Assembly (NCBI RefSeq): GCF_047495875.1 | Contig: NC_092458.1 | Coordinates: 113,633,727-113,697,726 of the forward strand | Reading direction: 5' to 3' | Source of the DNA: Pithys albifrons albifrons | Taxonomy: Eukaryota; Chordata; Aves; Passeriformes; Thamnophilidae | Length of the DNA: 64,000 nt | Shown here: one piece after another, positions 50,201-62,200 of the stretch | Layout: the number at the start of each line of letters is the position of its first letter | Position numbering within the stretch: the stretch's first letter is position 1 | Translations under genes and position numbers: made by a program | The notes under the pieces: generated by a model | What the model was told of the DNA's origin: nothing | The model's input: only the letters and a program-made list of their open reading frames with translations | Databases searched by the model: none

Positions 50201-53200
50201 TGACTGGTTTTTTACAAGTGTAATTGGGATCCCATGTACAATAATTATTACTGATTTTCATGCCAAAAGCAGAATATTCTTGGGGGTGAAATGTGTAGTG
50301 TATACACATATATACAAACTGCTCTCTCCTCTCCTTCCTCTGTCAGGAAGTGATTAGTCAATTAGTGGAATGATGTGCTTGCTGAGAATTGCACAGGTAC
50401 ATAACCCAGGGGGAACCAGATCCACTGAAAAGAGTGGAGATAGTTTCATATTTGGCTGTAATTTTTCACTGATTTGTAATCACTTTATTCTAAAAATGCA
50501 AACATGTTTTATAATTTGTTCATTCACATCCCACTGTGTTATAGACTCAGAGCTGCTTTTGGTGGCAAGAAATAATGGGGTGGTATATAAAATAAAGTTA
50601 AGATAATAAGAGATGTAGTAGATATGTGGTTTATAAGTGTGGGAATAAACACTGAAAGTGGTGTGAAAGCTTTGATATATTTCATGTATTTATTCAGCTT
50701 TTCCCTATGATGGTTCTAAATACCCCTCCAAGGAAGTCCTTCTCTTTGGCATCACAAGGACAACTGTCATTGCTGTCCACACTGTCCAAACAACTAGTCT
50801 GGCTGCAAAAACATCACTAAAGAGTTTGTTCTTATTTTTACAACTGTTCAGCATCAGGGTTTACTTTGTTGCCATTGTCTTTCTCATTCAGAGGACTAAG
50901 CTGGAGTGAATGCTGGGATGGGGTGCTCTCTGTGTGTTGCTAATACAGAGTCTTCCCTTTAAAAATCTGGATTTATGCTCCCCATCACTCACTGTGTTCC
51001 ATTGCAGGGTCACCAATACCTGTGGGCATCGATGTGCAGGTGGAAAGCATTGACAGCATATCTGAAGTTGACATGGTGAGTTGGTGGGTAGAGTCAGAGT
51101 GAAGGAGTTCACTCAGAATTCAAGGTCTCAGAAAAACATCCAGACGGATGATATAGAATAATATGGTTAAAGAAAGCAAACCCCTAAAGAGCACAGCCTT
51201 GCCTTGAAGCATGCAGGTTGTTCTCACTTAAACCACTAAGTGTTGAGTTTCTCCCTGGGCCAGAGGAACAGACAGAGTGGACCGTGCTCTGACTTGACTC
51301 TGAGATGAGCTCAGTTGGTTAAAACTTGGCTGTAATAATGCCAAGGCCATGGGTTCAATCCCCTGTGTGGGCCGTTGACTGTAGAGTTGGACTCGATGGC
51401 CCTTTTGGGTTCCTTCCAACTCAGAATAGTCTGTGAGTCTGATTCTGACTTGAAAACACCAACCATTTACTAAACCCCCCCAAGCTTCCTCAGTACTCTG
51501 CACATTAAATGATAAGGCTTCATGTCCTTTGCTTCCTTTGCTTATGCATGTCTGAATATTCCCATAATTTGTGGTGTGGGTGGAGCTGTGATCACAGCAA
51601 AAGGAAATGGAAAAGTCAGACCCAAAAATGGTCCTAGGAAGAAAAGGCCCTCACTGCAATCAAGGATCTGTAGACTGTTCATTGCTCAGCCCAAATTGTC
51701 ACTAATAATGCCACCTGGTCTTCAGTGCTCCATCCTAGAAGAGCAGGGCCTGTTAACTTTGCAGAGAGATCCCTTTGCAATGATCCTTTCACAGGGAGTG
51801 TAGTTCTGTTTGTAGGTGTTGCATTTGCAAAGGGTCTGCCAGTATGAACCCCTGCACTCCTCTGCAAACCCACCCACACCATAAGGTCATATTCCAGGGG
51901 AAGACTTAGGTATCTTCCCAGTATTCTTATCAGACGCAAATGTTCTGCTGAGATAAATGTGGTCTGCGTAATAATGCAAGAGTTACAAGGTGAACACAGA
52001 GCAGTCAGGCTGTGCAGAAGCTCAGGCTGGGTTCAGCATCCTCTCCTTCTCTTTCCACATGTATATTTGCAGTCATGGTGCTTCTCTAAATAGAGTGATA
52101 AAATATTTGTAACAATCTCTTATGTTAAAAAAATAATTATTGTAATATCTAATGGCTTACTCTTATGAAATTCATAATATTGTTTCCCTTATGAGGCACT
52201 TAATAAATGTACTAATATAAACCACCTGTACCACATTTGTACAAAAGAGTTATGGATTTTAAAAATTGGCCTAATGCTCATGAAGAACTGAAACTAATCC
52301 CTTTGTGAAGGAAACACAAAGGACCCACAGTCCCTTCTCAGAAAAGATTGTTAAGATTTCCAGAGGAAACTTTTTTTGCATTTGTCTTAGCTTGGTTTAA
52401 AAGTTTATCACTTCCCTGCTGGCCCAATCCAACAGACCACTGAAATGTGTAGAAGTTTTATCTAAGTACAAATAAAGTGTGACCCTCAGACTCAGACACC
52501 AGTGACAATAACCAGCATCTCAGTGATATTCAGCCTTATTAAACTCTCTGATTCCTCTCATTGAGGACCCTCCAGATAATGCACAGAGAAGAAACTGATG
52601 AGTTGATTAATTTGTACTGTTTTCTACTGCATGTACCTAAACCAAGCATTGTCTTCTTTTATTTTTAATGAAACAAAGGACTTCACGATGACTTTGTATC
52701 TCAGACATTACTGGAAGGACGAGAGACTCTCATTTCGTAGCAACAAAAACAAGAGTATGACCTTCGATGGACGACTCATCAAAAAGATCTGGGTGCCTGA
52801 TGTGTTTTTTGTGCACTCCAAGAGGTCTTTCATCCATGACACAACTGTGGAAAACATCATGCTCCGGGTTTACCCTGATGGCAACGTGCTCTTCAGTCTG
52901 AGGTGAGGAAACACATCCCTGCAACTGGGCACCAGTAACCTGTGCAGGGAGAAGTTACCGGAAATTAAAGCTCCTCATACTGGACTGGAATTAATTCAGC
53001 TAATGGGGAACTGCTCACCAGTGGGAAAATAAATTTAGGATGGATAATATGTTGTTTTATCCTTCACATATTGTTTCCTATCACAGGATAATGGCAGTTT
53101 ATCAAGTGTTAATTCATGGCCAGTGGTACTGGCAAGATTGCAGTAGATTTATTCTTGAGTGTTTAATTTATATTATTTTTATATTATTATTTATCATTTA

Positions 53201-56200
53201 TTATTATAGTTAATTTACATTATATTTATATTATTATTTATGTTATTATTTATTATTGAGTGTTTAATTTATATTATTTTATATTATTTATTATTTATTA
53301 TTATATTTATTATTTAGAATTGTATGTTATTATTTATATTATTAACAAAGAAAAAAGTTTGTTGTTTGTTTGTTGTTTTTTTAACCTGAATATTTTAGAT
53401 TTCGTTTATATTATTATTTATATTAAGTGTTTAATTTCTATTATTATTTATTTTATTATTTATTACTATATTTATTATTTACAATTGTATGTTATTATTT
53501 ATATTATTGACAAAGGAAAAACATGTTTCTTGTTTGTTGGAGTTTTTTTTTAACCTGAGTCTTAAACTGTCTCTATTTTCTTCCTGGGATGCCCGTAAAC
53601 ATCCCATTGATACTCATCAAGGCTCTAGATGGGCACAGAAAGGTTATTGGTGCTGATACCAGCAGTGTTAGGCATGTTGTGTGACTGCAAGGAACTGGAA
53701 AGTGGAACAGCAATTCCAGAACTGGAATAGCAAGGTCATTAAATGTGACTCTCTTCCATCTGCATGCTCTTGCTTTCTTTATAAAGCAGATTTGGATGGT
53801 GTGGCAGAAAGAGTTTTAATGGAGGAATTTCCCCCCAAGGGTAAGGACTCTGAGATCTTTGCTATGCAGAAATCAGTCTCCAGTTTGCTACTAATTAGCC
53901 CTGTGCACAGAGGGGATATTGCATCTAATCTGGAGAGTTTGAAGATGTATGGAAGCCCCTGAGATTCTTGGCTGTGTAATAATTGTTCCAGCAATTAATG
54001 AATTTATCTGCTCTCTCATGAGGGCATGCAGGACCCTCCCAAACAGCAAAACACCACTTTAAAGTGCTGTCTGCTCAAGGAACACTGCCCAGTAAGAAAC
54101 AATGAGGTTAACTATGCCTTTATTGTTCTATTAATTAATTAACTGATTCTTGAGAAAGTGATCAGAGGAACTACACTGCTACAGAAAGGCTTTTATCAGT
54201 GGTTCTCCATGTGAGGGGATTAAACTTTCAGCTGGGGGAAGGAGGAGTGGCAAAGGGACATAAAATGGGCAAACACTTCCTGGCAGCAGCTGGAGAGGTG
54301 AAGTGTCAGGAACAGCAAGAAATTATGCACAAATAGTTACAAATTTACCTGGTATTAGCTCAGTTGGTTAAAACTTGGCGGTAATAATGCCAAGGCCATG
54401 GGTTCAATCCCCTGTGTGGGCCATTGACTTAAGAGTTGGACTCGATGGTCCTTGTGGGTCCCTTCCAGCTCAGAATAGTCTATGAGTCTGTGAAACCAAA
54501 GGGAGTGAGTGATGGGAAGGACAGAAATGGAGACAAAGGAAAAAGTGAGATGGGAGGGAAGGAAAAGGAGGAGGGAGAACTGATGGACAGACACAGTGTT
54601 CCATTTGGACATTCATTAGAACACTCTTTTTGTATTGCCAGTTTTACGTGCAATGAGGAGATAATATTCCAAATACTTATGTGCAATAAATCTGCATCTT
54701 CCACAGTTTTTCTCCAGTGCCTAGCACCCAGGATCTTACTGCAGCAAAGTAAAACAAAAATCCAGATGTGTTGATAAAATACTCTTTCTTTTCCTGGTGT
54801 TCCCCTGATCTCTTAGTCAGTAGCTGAAAGATGGAAACAACATCCATAGTTGGAAGTCAAGTGCATGTGACCATCTCATTTCCAGCCAGTAAAATCTGAC
54901 ACAATTCAGCTACAGTGTGATCACAAGAAGACAAAATTTGGTGACATGCCATATTTCAATTGCTGCCTCTAGTGAGTTTGGGTTTGTTTGTTGTTTATTG
55001 GTTAAAATGCCAAGGATTGTTTGCACAGAGTCTTTACCTAGATTTCCTTAAGTTTCTTACAGCACAAATCATTTAATTTCCATGATGTTGAAAAGAAGAG
55101 TAGGCTTCCAGAAATTGCATCTAATCTTTTTAAACAATTACATATTATAACCATTCCAGCTGGGAAAATAGCACTTGGAGTAACATCTTCTCTAATCTGT
55201 AATATTTTCTACTTCAATCTATGAGAAATGAAGTCAAGAAATGTGAACTCCCTTTGTTAATCTTCATAAGTGTAACCCTTCAAAGCAAAATGTGTGAAAT
55301 AATGAAGGATAAGGTCAGTGAAGGGTTTAAAAGTCTAAGGGAATGTACTTAATAATAAAGATTATTTCTGTTTTAAAAAAGGTGATCTCTTGCTGATTTA
55401 ACTTTCACTATCTTGAAGCAATTTCAGAAGCATCTAAAAGGGCAGGAAAACCCAATCATTAGGATTCTAAGGAAAAGATTGGTTGCAGATCTCACTAAGA
55501 TGTCTGCACAGCTCTAAAAAAGTGTGAAATTTTTCATTTTATTTCTGTTTTTCTGTTCCTTTTGCAGAATAACAGTTTCTGCTATGTGTTTCATGGATTT
55601 CAGTCGGTTTCCTCTGGACACTCAGAACTGCTCTTTAGAACTGGAAAGCTGTAAGTTTAATTCATAATTGCTCTTCTCATGTGCATTCTTACCAGCACTC
55701 CACCTTGTTCATAATACACCTCTTGCACTCATTTTGATGTGTGACCTGAACCCTTCAACATGTACAGTTTAAACTGTAGACAGCTTGAGATCTTTCCAGA
55801 ACTCAGTGAGATTTAGAAAGGTAGAAAAACTATGATGCACCTTGATTTGTTTCCACTGGGTCAATATCCCAAGGCCTAAAGCTAAAAATTTGTGAAAAAT
55901 CATGTTTGGTTTTTTTTCCTGAGAGAAAAAAAGTGCAAGTTAAAATTAAAATGTCAATATCTGACCTCGTGGAAAAATGAAAATGAATGTTTGTGTTACT
56001 GTGAAGCATCTGCTTTCTCACCCCTGACTCAATTTTCTGTAGGAAGCTTTAGAGCTGGACAACAAAAGTTGTTCTGCAGAGCCTTCTAACATCCCAAAAT
56101 TTGTTCTTATCTGGATTTTAAGTACAACTGGGATGCTGGTTTGTTGTTCAGTCTTGGAAAAGAGAACTGAACTGCAGCATTCAGGAACAGGTGGGATGTG

Positions 56201-59200
56201 GTCCTTGCAAATTTTTTTCATGTCAACTAATTGGCAAATTGATGTGGAAAAAAAAGTTTCTTTGTGGCTTTCCCAGATTGAGTGGTCCCCTCTGCCTAAG
56301 CAAGGAAAACAGCAGCATTATTCCAGCAGCAGGGGTGATTTGTTTTAGTAAATTTATAACTTTATTTCTCCTTTCTGCCAGATGCATACAATGAAGATGA
56401 TCTGATGTTGTACTGGAAACATGGGAACAAGTCCCTGAGCACAGACGAGCACATCTCCCTCTCCCAGTTCTTCATCGAGGAATTCAGTGCTTCCAGTGGA
56501 CTGGCTTTTTACAGCAGCACTGGTACAGTAACCCCTCACTAGCAGAGACAAGCACAGAACACAGAATGGCTTTCACATTCACACTCATTGCTAATAATGC
56601 TGCTGATGAGGGATCAGTTAAAATGAGCTCTGTCAGTCCCTCTGCTCTGTCTGGGTTCTCTCCACATCACAAAAGTAGCACTTTCTAGTAGAATTAGAGA
56701 TCATAATAGTACTTGAAACTTCATATCTGATGTTAAGACCCTGAAAAAAGTGCACAACTGAATATATGATGTTGTGAGCTCTTGCAAAAGTGTGGTACTT
56801 CTCTGAAAGCCACTGGAATATTGAATGTACAGGAATCTTTGTGTCCTGGCTATACAGAAAATCTGGAAAATGCAAATCCTAAAGAGTCAAATATTAGAAA
56901 GCAAACAAGAGGAATTCCAGTGTGTTTCTTTGGCTAAAATATCCTCATTTTTAGAGCTAATGTCATTAAACATCTGCTAATTGGTGGATTTCCACACAAG
57001 ACCATAGAGGTCTAATTCATGGTTTGCTTAATGTTCCATATTTATTCTTGAAGTTGCAGACTAAAAAAAAAACCTCTTTATGTAAATACTACATACTTTA
57101 ATCCAGGTTAATCCACCCCAGGCAGGTTTTTATTTCTCCCTCTAGATCCTGAACTGTACTTTCTGGCAAACTGCACAAGGCTTTATGAGTTTATTGTAGT
57201 CTTGATTTCATGCAAGGTGGGTTTGGTTTTGTTTTCTTTGCATTTCCACACAAAATTATAAAGTGTTTCTCTTTGGAAGTAGTCTAACCATATACTTTTA
57301 AACAGAGAAAATAGCATGCCTTGCTATTGCCCTTCCTGGTCTGAGTCACAGACTCACAGACTGTTCTGAGTTGGAAGGGACCCCCAAGGATCATGGAGTC
57401 CAACCCTTAAGTCAATTCATTTCAGCTTGGATATTGCCCCTTATATCAAGACAAAATTAATAAAATAAAAATTTTTCCATTTGATATGATGAAATGCATA
57501 ACACTTTGGAAAAAAAAGCCATACAGGAAAGCAGCAGATAGATTTATTTGCTGTATTTTATTTATTTTATTTATTTCTGCATTTAATAAAACGCCAGTGA
57601 AGGTGTCGGTGGCTGATGCTGAATGCAGAAATTCCAGTTTGAATTCTGAGGCAGCCAAAGCAGTGAGGAATTCACAGCTTGATCAGGTTCTTCACCGTTA
57701 TCTCTTGCTTGTGTCTGAGCTAAGAACAGCTTCAGTTCTGCAGAGCCACTGCCATGTGAGAAGAGGGCGAGTGGTACCTGACTGTGATAACTGTGCCCTG
57801 CTCAGAGCCACGTCCCCTTTGTCCTTGTGGCAAGGAGGAGACTGGGATGTTTTCCACCAAACCGCCATCACTGTGTGTTCAGAGTGGGTTCTGGGAGCCC
57901 AGCTGGCTTCTCCCTGCCTTGCCATTCCCATCAAAAAACACTCACACAAGCAGAAAGAGCCTCGTGCACCCCCAGAGTGCCCCTGTGCCCAGGGCTTTGC
58001 AGCATCCGGGACTTTGCAAAGTGTAACTGCTTAACATGCAGATGGTTTGATGATGAGCTTAACTCAGCAACATAAAGGTGAAAGGAAAGACTTTTTTTAA
58101 GTTGCAGGGACCACTGGAAAGTACCTGAGTAATGCTTGTAGTGTATCTCTTAGAGTACTGTCCTTTGTAGACTTACACTTTGCTTTGGCTTTGAGGTTTT
58201 GTTTTGCTCAGGAGGTTCCACTTTCTCGTGCTCTTTTATTTTGCTTCCTGTTGGAAGAAAATTTACCCTCCAAGTAAATAATAGTGGGGAACAATCAGCA
58301 CAACTCTAAAGGGAGTCATCTCCCTAAAATCTCGGGCAAAACAAGGACAAAAATGCTGCTCACAAAGCAGTTTTCTGCATTTCAGGTTCCACATATCCCC
58401 TCCTGTGAATCCCAGTGTAGTGTTCAGGCTTTTGGAACTCCCTGGCTCCAAAGGACCAACAATTAAATCCATTTTAGAGACAACAATTTTTCCAACAAGA
58501 AACATTCTCCAGAACAGAAAACACTATAGAGTGTGTTATCTGGAGTTAATTTTGATATGTTTTTTTCTATGAAGTCACTCCTTGTGATGGCATGGCTGCT
58601 CTAATGGGCTCAGGAATGTCCTGGACAGGCAGGTGCTGTGCAGCCACCCACTTTTGCCTTCTTTTCTCCTCACTGTATGTTGGTTTCCCTGCTGTGCTGC
58701 ACAGGCGGAGCACACCCCAAACTTCACTAGATGGCACTGTCTCCTCTAAATTCAGCTCTGGGTAGACAAGCTGCTCTGCCCGAGGGGAACAGAGCTGCTT
58801 CTTGCAGGGTATTCCAGAGTGGGACAAGGCAGGCTGCTCTTTGGAGCAGGCAGATGTTGGCTTCACTGGACAATATATCCTGTGGGTATTCTCCTGGCAC
58901 TTGCACTTGAAGTGGATTTAATTTTTTTCAATTTCCTACCCTCAGTTATAACAGTATTTTATGTGTGTAGTATTTTACTACTAATAAGGCACAGTATTTT
59001 AATGAAGTACAACAGACGGTTTGTAAAGTAAAATTAAAGTGGTGGCAAGATTTCTTAAGCACTTACTGATGTGGATACATCACTCCTGCTGGAAGGAAGG
59101 GGCCAGTGAACAGAGCTCACAAATAACACAACTCTTTTCTCTTCTTCCCCAACCTGTTCCTCTCTGTTTTTTCCAATAGGTTGGTACAATCGACTCTTTA

Positions 59201-62200
59201 TCAACTTTGCCCTCCGGAGACATATTTTCTTCTTTGTGCTGCAATCCTATTTCCCAGCCATGCTGATGGTGATGCTGTCCTGGGTTTCATTCTGGATTGA
59301 CAGAAGAGCTGTTCCTGCCAGGGTATCACTAGGTGAACCTTTGATGTATATTCTTTGGGAAGTGTAGAATGGAGGGGGGAGAGGCTTTGAAGTCACCTTG
59401 GCTTCTTATTTACACAGGACATGAGCAAATACATCAGGTAATTACCTGAACAGCACTAATATTGCAACTGTTGTCACTGCCTTTAGCCAGCATGTCCATT
59501 TGGAAATGGAATGTTTGTTCAGACTGGTTTTGTTGTAGTAGGAAACAGCTCACACACCTGAGAAGCAAAAAGGGATGATGCTGCAGAATTCCTGATGTAG
59601 AATTTTACTTAATTACAAAGCCTGGGTTTTATCTTCCCTCTTCCCAGCACACAGGGAGTCAGATCCCTCCCCAAATCCATGGTTCATTAGGCATAGCTAA
59701 AAGCTCTGCAGCTCTCTTTCTCTAGAAATATTTCCTATCTTCCTACCAAGCTGGAACCATCTGCCTATTGTAGCAAAGCCTCTCTTTGTTGGGCACCTTA
59801 AAACATTTGCTTTGGTGCCCTGACTGTGCTGGGCAGTGTTCTGTGGAAGCCAAAGAGTAAGTTGGACATCTTTCTGCTCCCTGTTTTAGTTCTGAACACC
59901 TCAGCTCAGGAGAAAAGGACTAATTACAGTGTTTTTTCTACAAGTTTATTGTTTTTCTCAGTTAATGTCACTTCAGGACTGCATTTGTTGGGGATTTAGT
60001 TCTGATGGCCTTGGAATGAGTGCATTTTTCCAAAAATTAGCATCTTTGAAGACGTGATGGAAATTTGCCAGGATATTTAATATAACCATAATGTATCTGA
60101 GTCCTGCAACTCTCTGTTTAATAATTTTTAAAGAAGCTCCTGTTCTTTCTTCTCACTGGTGCTGGTCCCAGAAGCCAACTCTGTGTTGTCATATTTCTTA
60201 GACAAGTGAAAAAGCCCTCTATTTTTATCTATAGCTACATCAATATAGAAAATACAGCACTGAAGGTACCTCAGATCCCTTTCTATTGGCACAGTCTAGA
60301 GCTATTAATACATAAATCTATTTCTTCATCTGAAAACAAATGACAGTACCTCCACCTACTTTTATCAATGCATCTACTAATTCCTTTTATTTATAAGAAA
60401 TTTAACTTCACCTTTAAAAATAACTTTTTCAATCTCAGGAGGCCATTTTTAATGTTGTCAAGGCGGGTTTTGCTGATCATGTTCTTTATAAATGGATTTC
60501 TGCAGAAGGTTATGCATCAGGAGTCCCATGAATAAAGCACATATCATTAGCATAAACATACATAATTTATAGGCAATGCTAACAACAAGAAGAGCTTAGC
60601 TCCCAGGCCTAGAGTACATGACTTTAAAATAAATTAATTTTGTTATATGGTGTATTTCAAACTCCATCCTTCAACCTGAGGAACTTGCAGAGAGGGAGAG
60701 GGAAAAGTTTTAATGTTCCAGTGGACTTGAACTGGTGTAGAAGTGGAGAAGGAATGAGAGGAAAAGCTGATTTAAGGGGAGGGATTGAAAAGATGAGGGA
60801 AAAATTCTGGTCACACTGAGGTCAACAATAATTTTTTTTCTTAGTTTCGATGGGTGTAGGATTTTTATTCTAGATTAATTTCAGAAAGCAAAGAAGTTAT
60901 GACAGAGACATAAAAGCTGAGAAATTCTCAAGTACCATTTGAGAAAGGATTAGGAGGGATCAGCATCAGGATAACCTCCCCTTCCCTTGGCAGGTATAAC
61001 TACAGTGCTGACCATGTCGACTATCATGACAGGAGTAAGTGCCTCAATGCCTCAAGTGTCTTACATAAAGGCTGTGGATGTGTATTTATGGATCAGCTTC
61101 CTTTTTGTCTTCCTGTCTGTCATCGAATATGCTGCAGTGAACTATCTCACCACAATTGAAGAGAGGAAGCAGCTCAAGAAAAGGGGCAAGGTATAACCCT
61201 CTGTGTTCTGTTGCCTTCAGAAAGCACCACAGAAGCCACAGAGTAATCCTGATAACACCACTGTGATAACAGAACAGTAACCATCCCTGTCTCCACTCTA
61301 TATCTCACTTTTTTTTTACTTGAAGGGAGGAAATTCTCTCTGAGATCCTGAGAAGGTCTGTGTTTTTTCCCCTTCCTTTTCTTGTAGCAAATATTAGGGA
61401 ATACTCATTTTTTTCTCCCTTTTTTCCCCTCAGAGGAAGGTAACTTTCCTTCTGTTCTCAAGGCATTTTGCCCCTCTCTGAAATAGACCCCAGAATGCAC
61501 TTGGGTGTTATTCCTGTTTTCTGTGAAGCAGAGTCCATTTCTCCTTTTCCTGCTTTGCCATTTTCAATTAAGAAGATGGGTTTAATGATGCCCTTTTGTC
61601 CCAACACCAGATGAATGACAAGGTCATTTTTAGAAAAGTGTGCCTGAAGCAGAAATAGCTGCAAGTTAAACATCTGCCTTCTGTGAAGGACTCACTTAAA
61701 ACCTTCAAGAATATCCCCCTCTGTAAACTCATGAGAGTTAAAACACACAAAGGGTGCATATGTTGCTTATGTGATCTGATGGGAATGTTTGAAGTCATTG
61801 CCCACAGCTCCAGCAACACAGACCTGTGGGACAGAGACAGTTTGATCCTCCTGTTCCAGAAGCTGGGGCATGTGCTGCCAGCCAGCAGCCAGCAATAATC
61901 AGTCAGACAAGAGTGTTTATCACTGTTCCCCTTCCTTGCTCATGTCCTCACCCTCCATATGCTCTCCAAGAGAGAAGAGCACTGAAGGGAAAGCTTTATT
62001 TTCTGTCTGATTTGTTCATAATTGACTCAAATGGCTCCTCTGCAACCAGAATAATTCTTCTCTGTTGCCAGGCCTCAGGGATGTACATGGATGCAGTGCA
62101 AGCAATGGCTTTTGATGGCTGCTTTCATGACACAGATGTGGACATGGACCTGTCTGGGTTCTCAGAGCCCTGCGAGGACAGCGAGACTCGGATGAGTGAA

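Noticed and set aside
51307..51445. tRNA gene (A and B boxes present)
   Set aside because: No cloverleaf can be completed, and the same sequence with a CR1-like tail recurs eight times; it is a SINE.
53260..53553. Tyr/Ile-rich 97-codon frame with an internal repeat
   Set aside because: Product of the TATTATT-rich tandem duplication in intron 4; no coding support.
57486..58034. 182-codon frame in intron 6
   Set aside because: No recognisable domain, begins in a TTTAT run, lies within a GABRR3 intron and lacks splice evidence.
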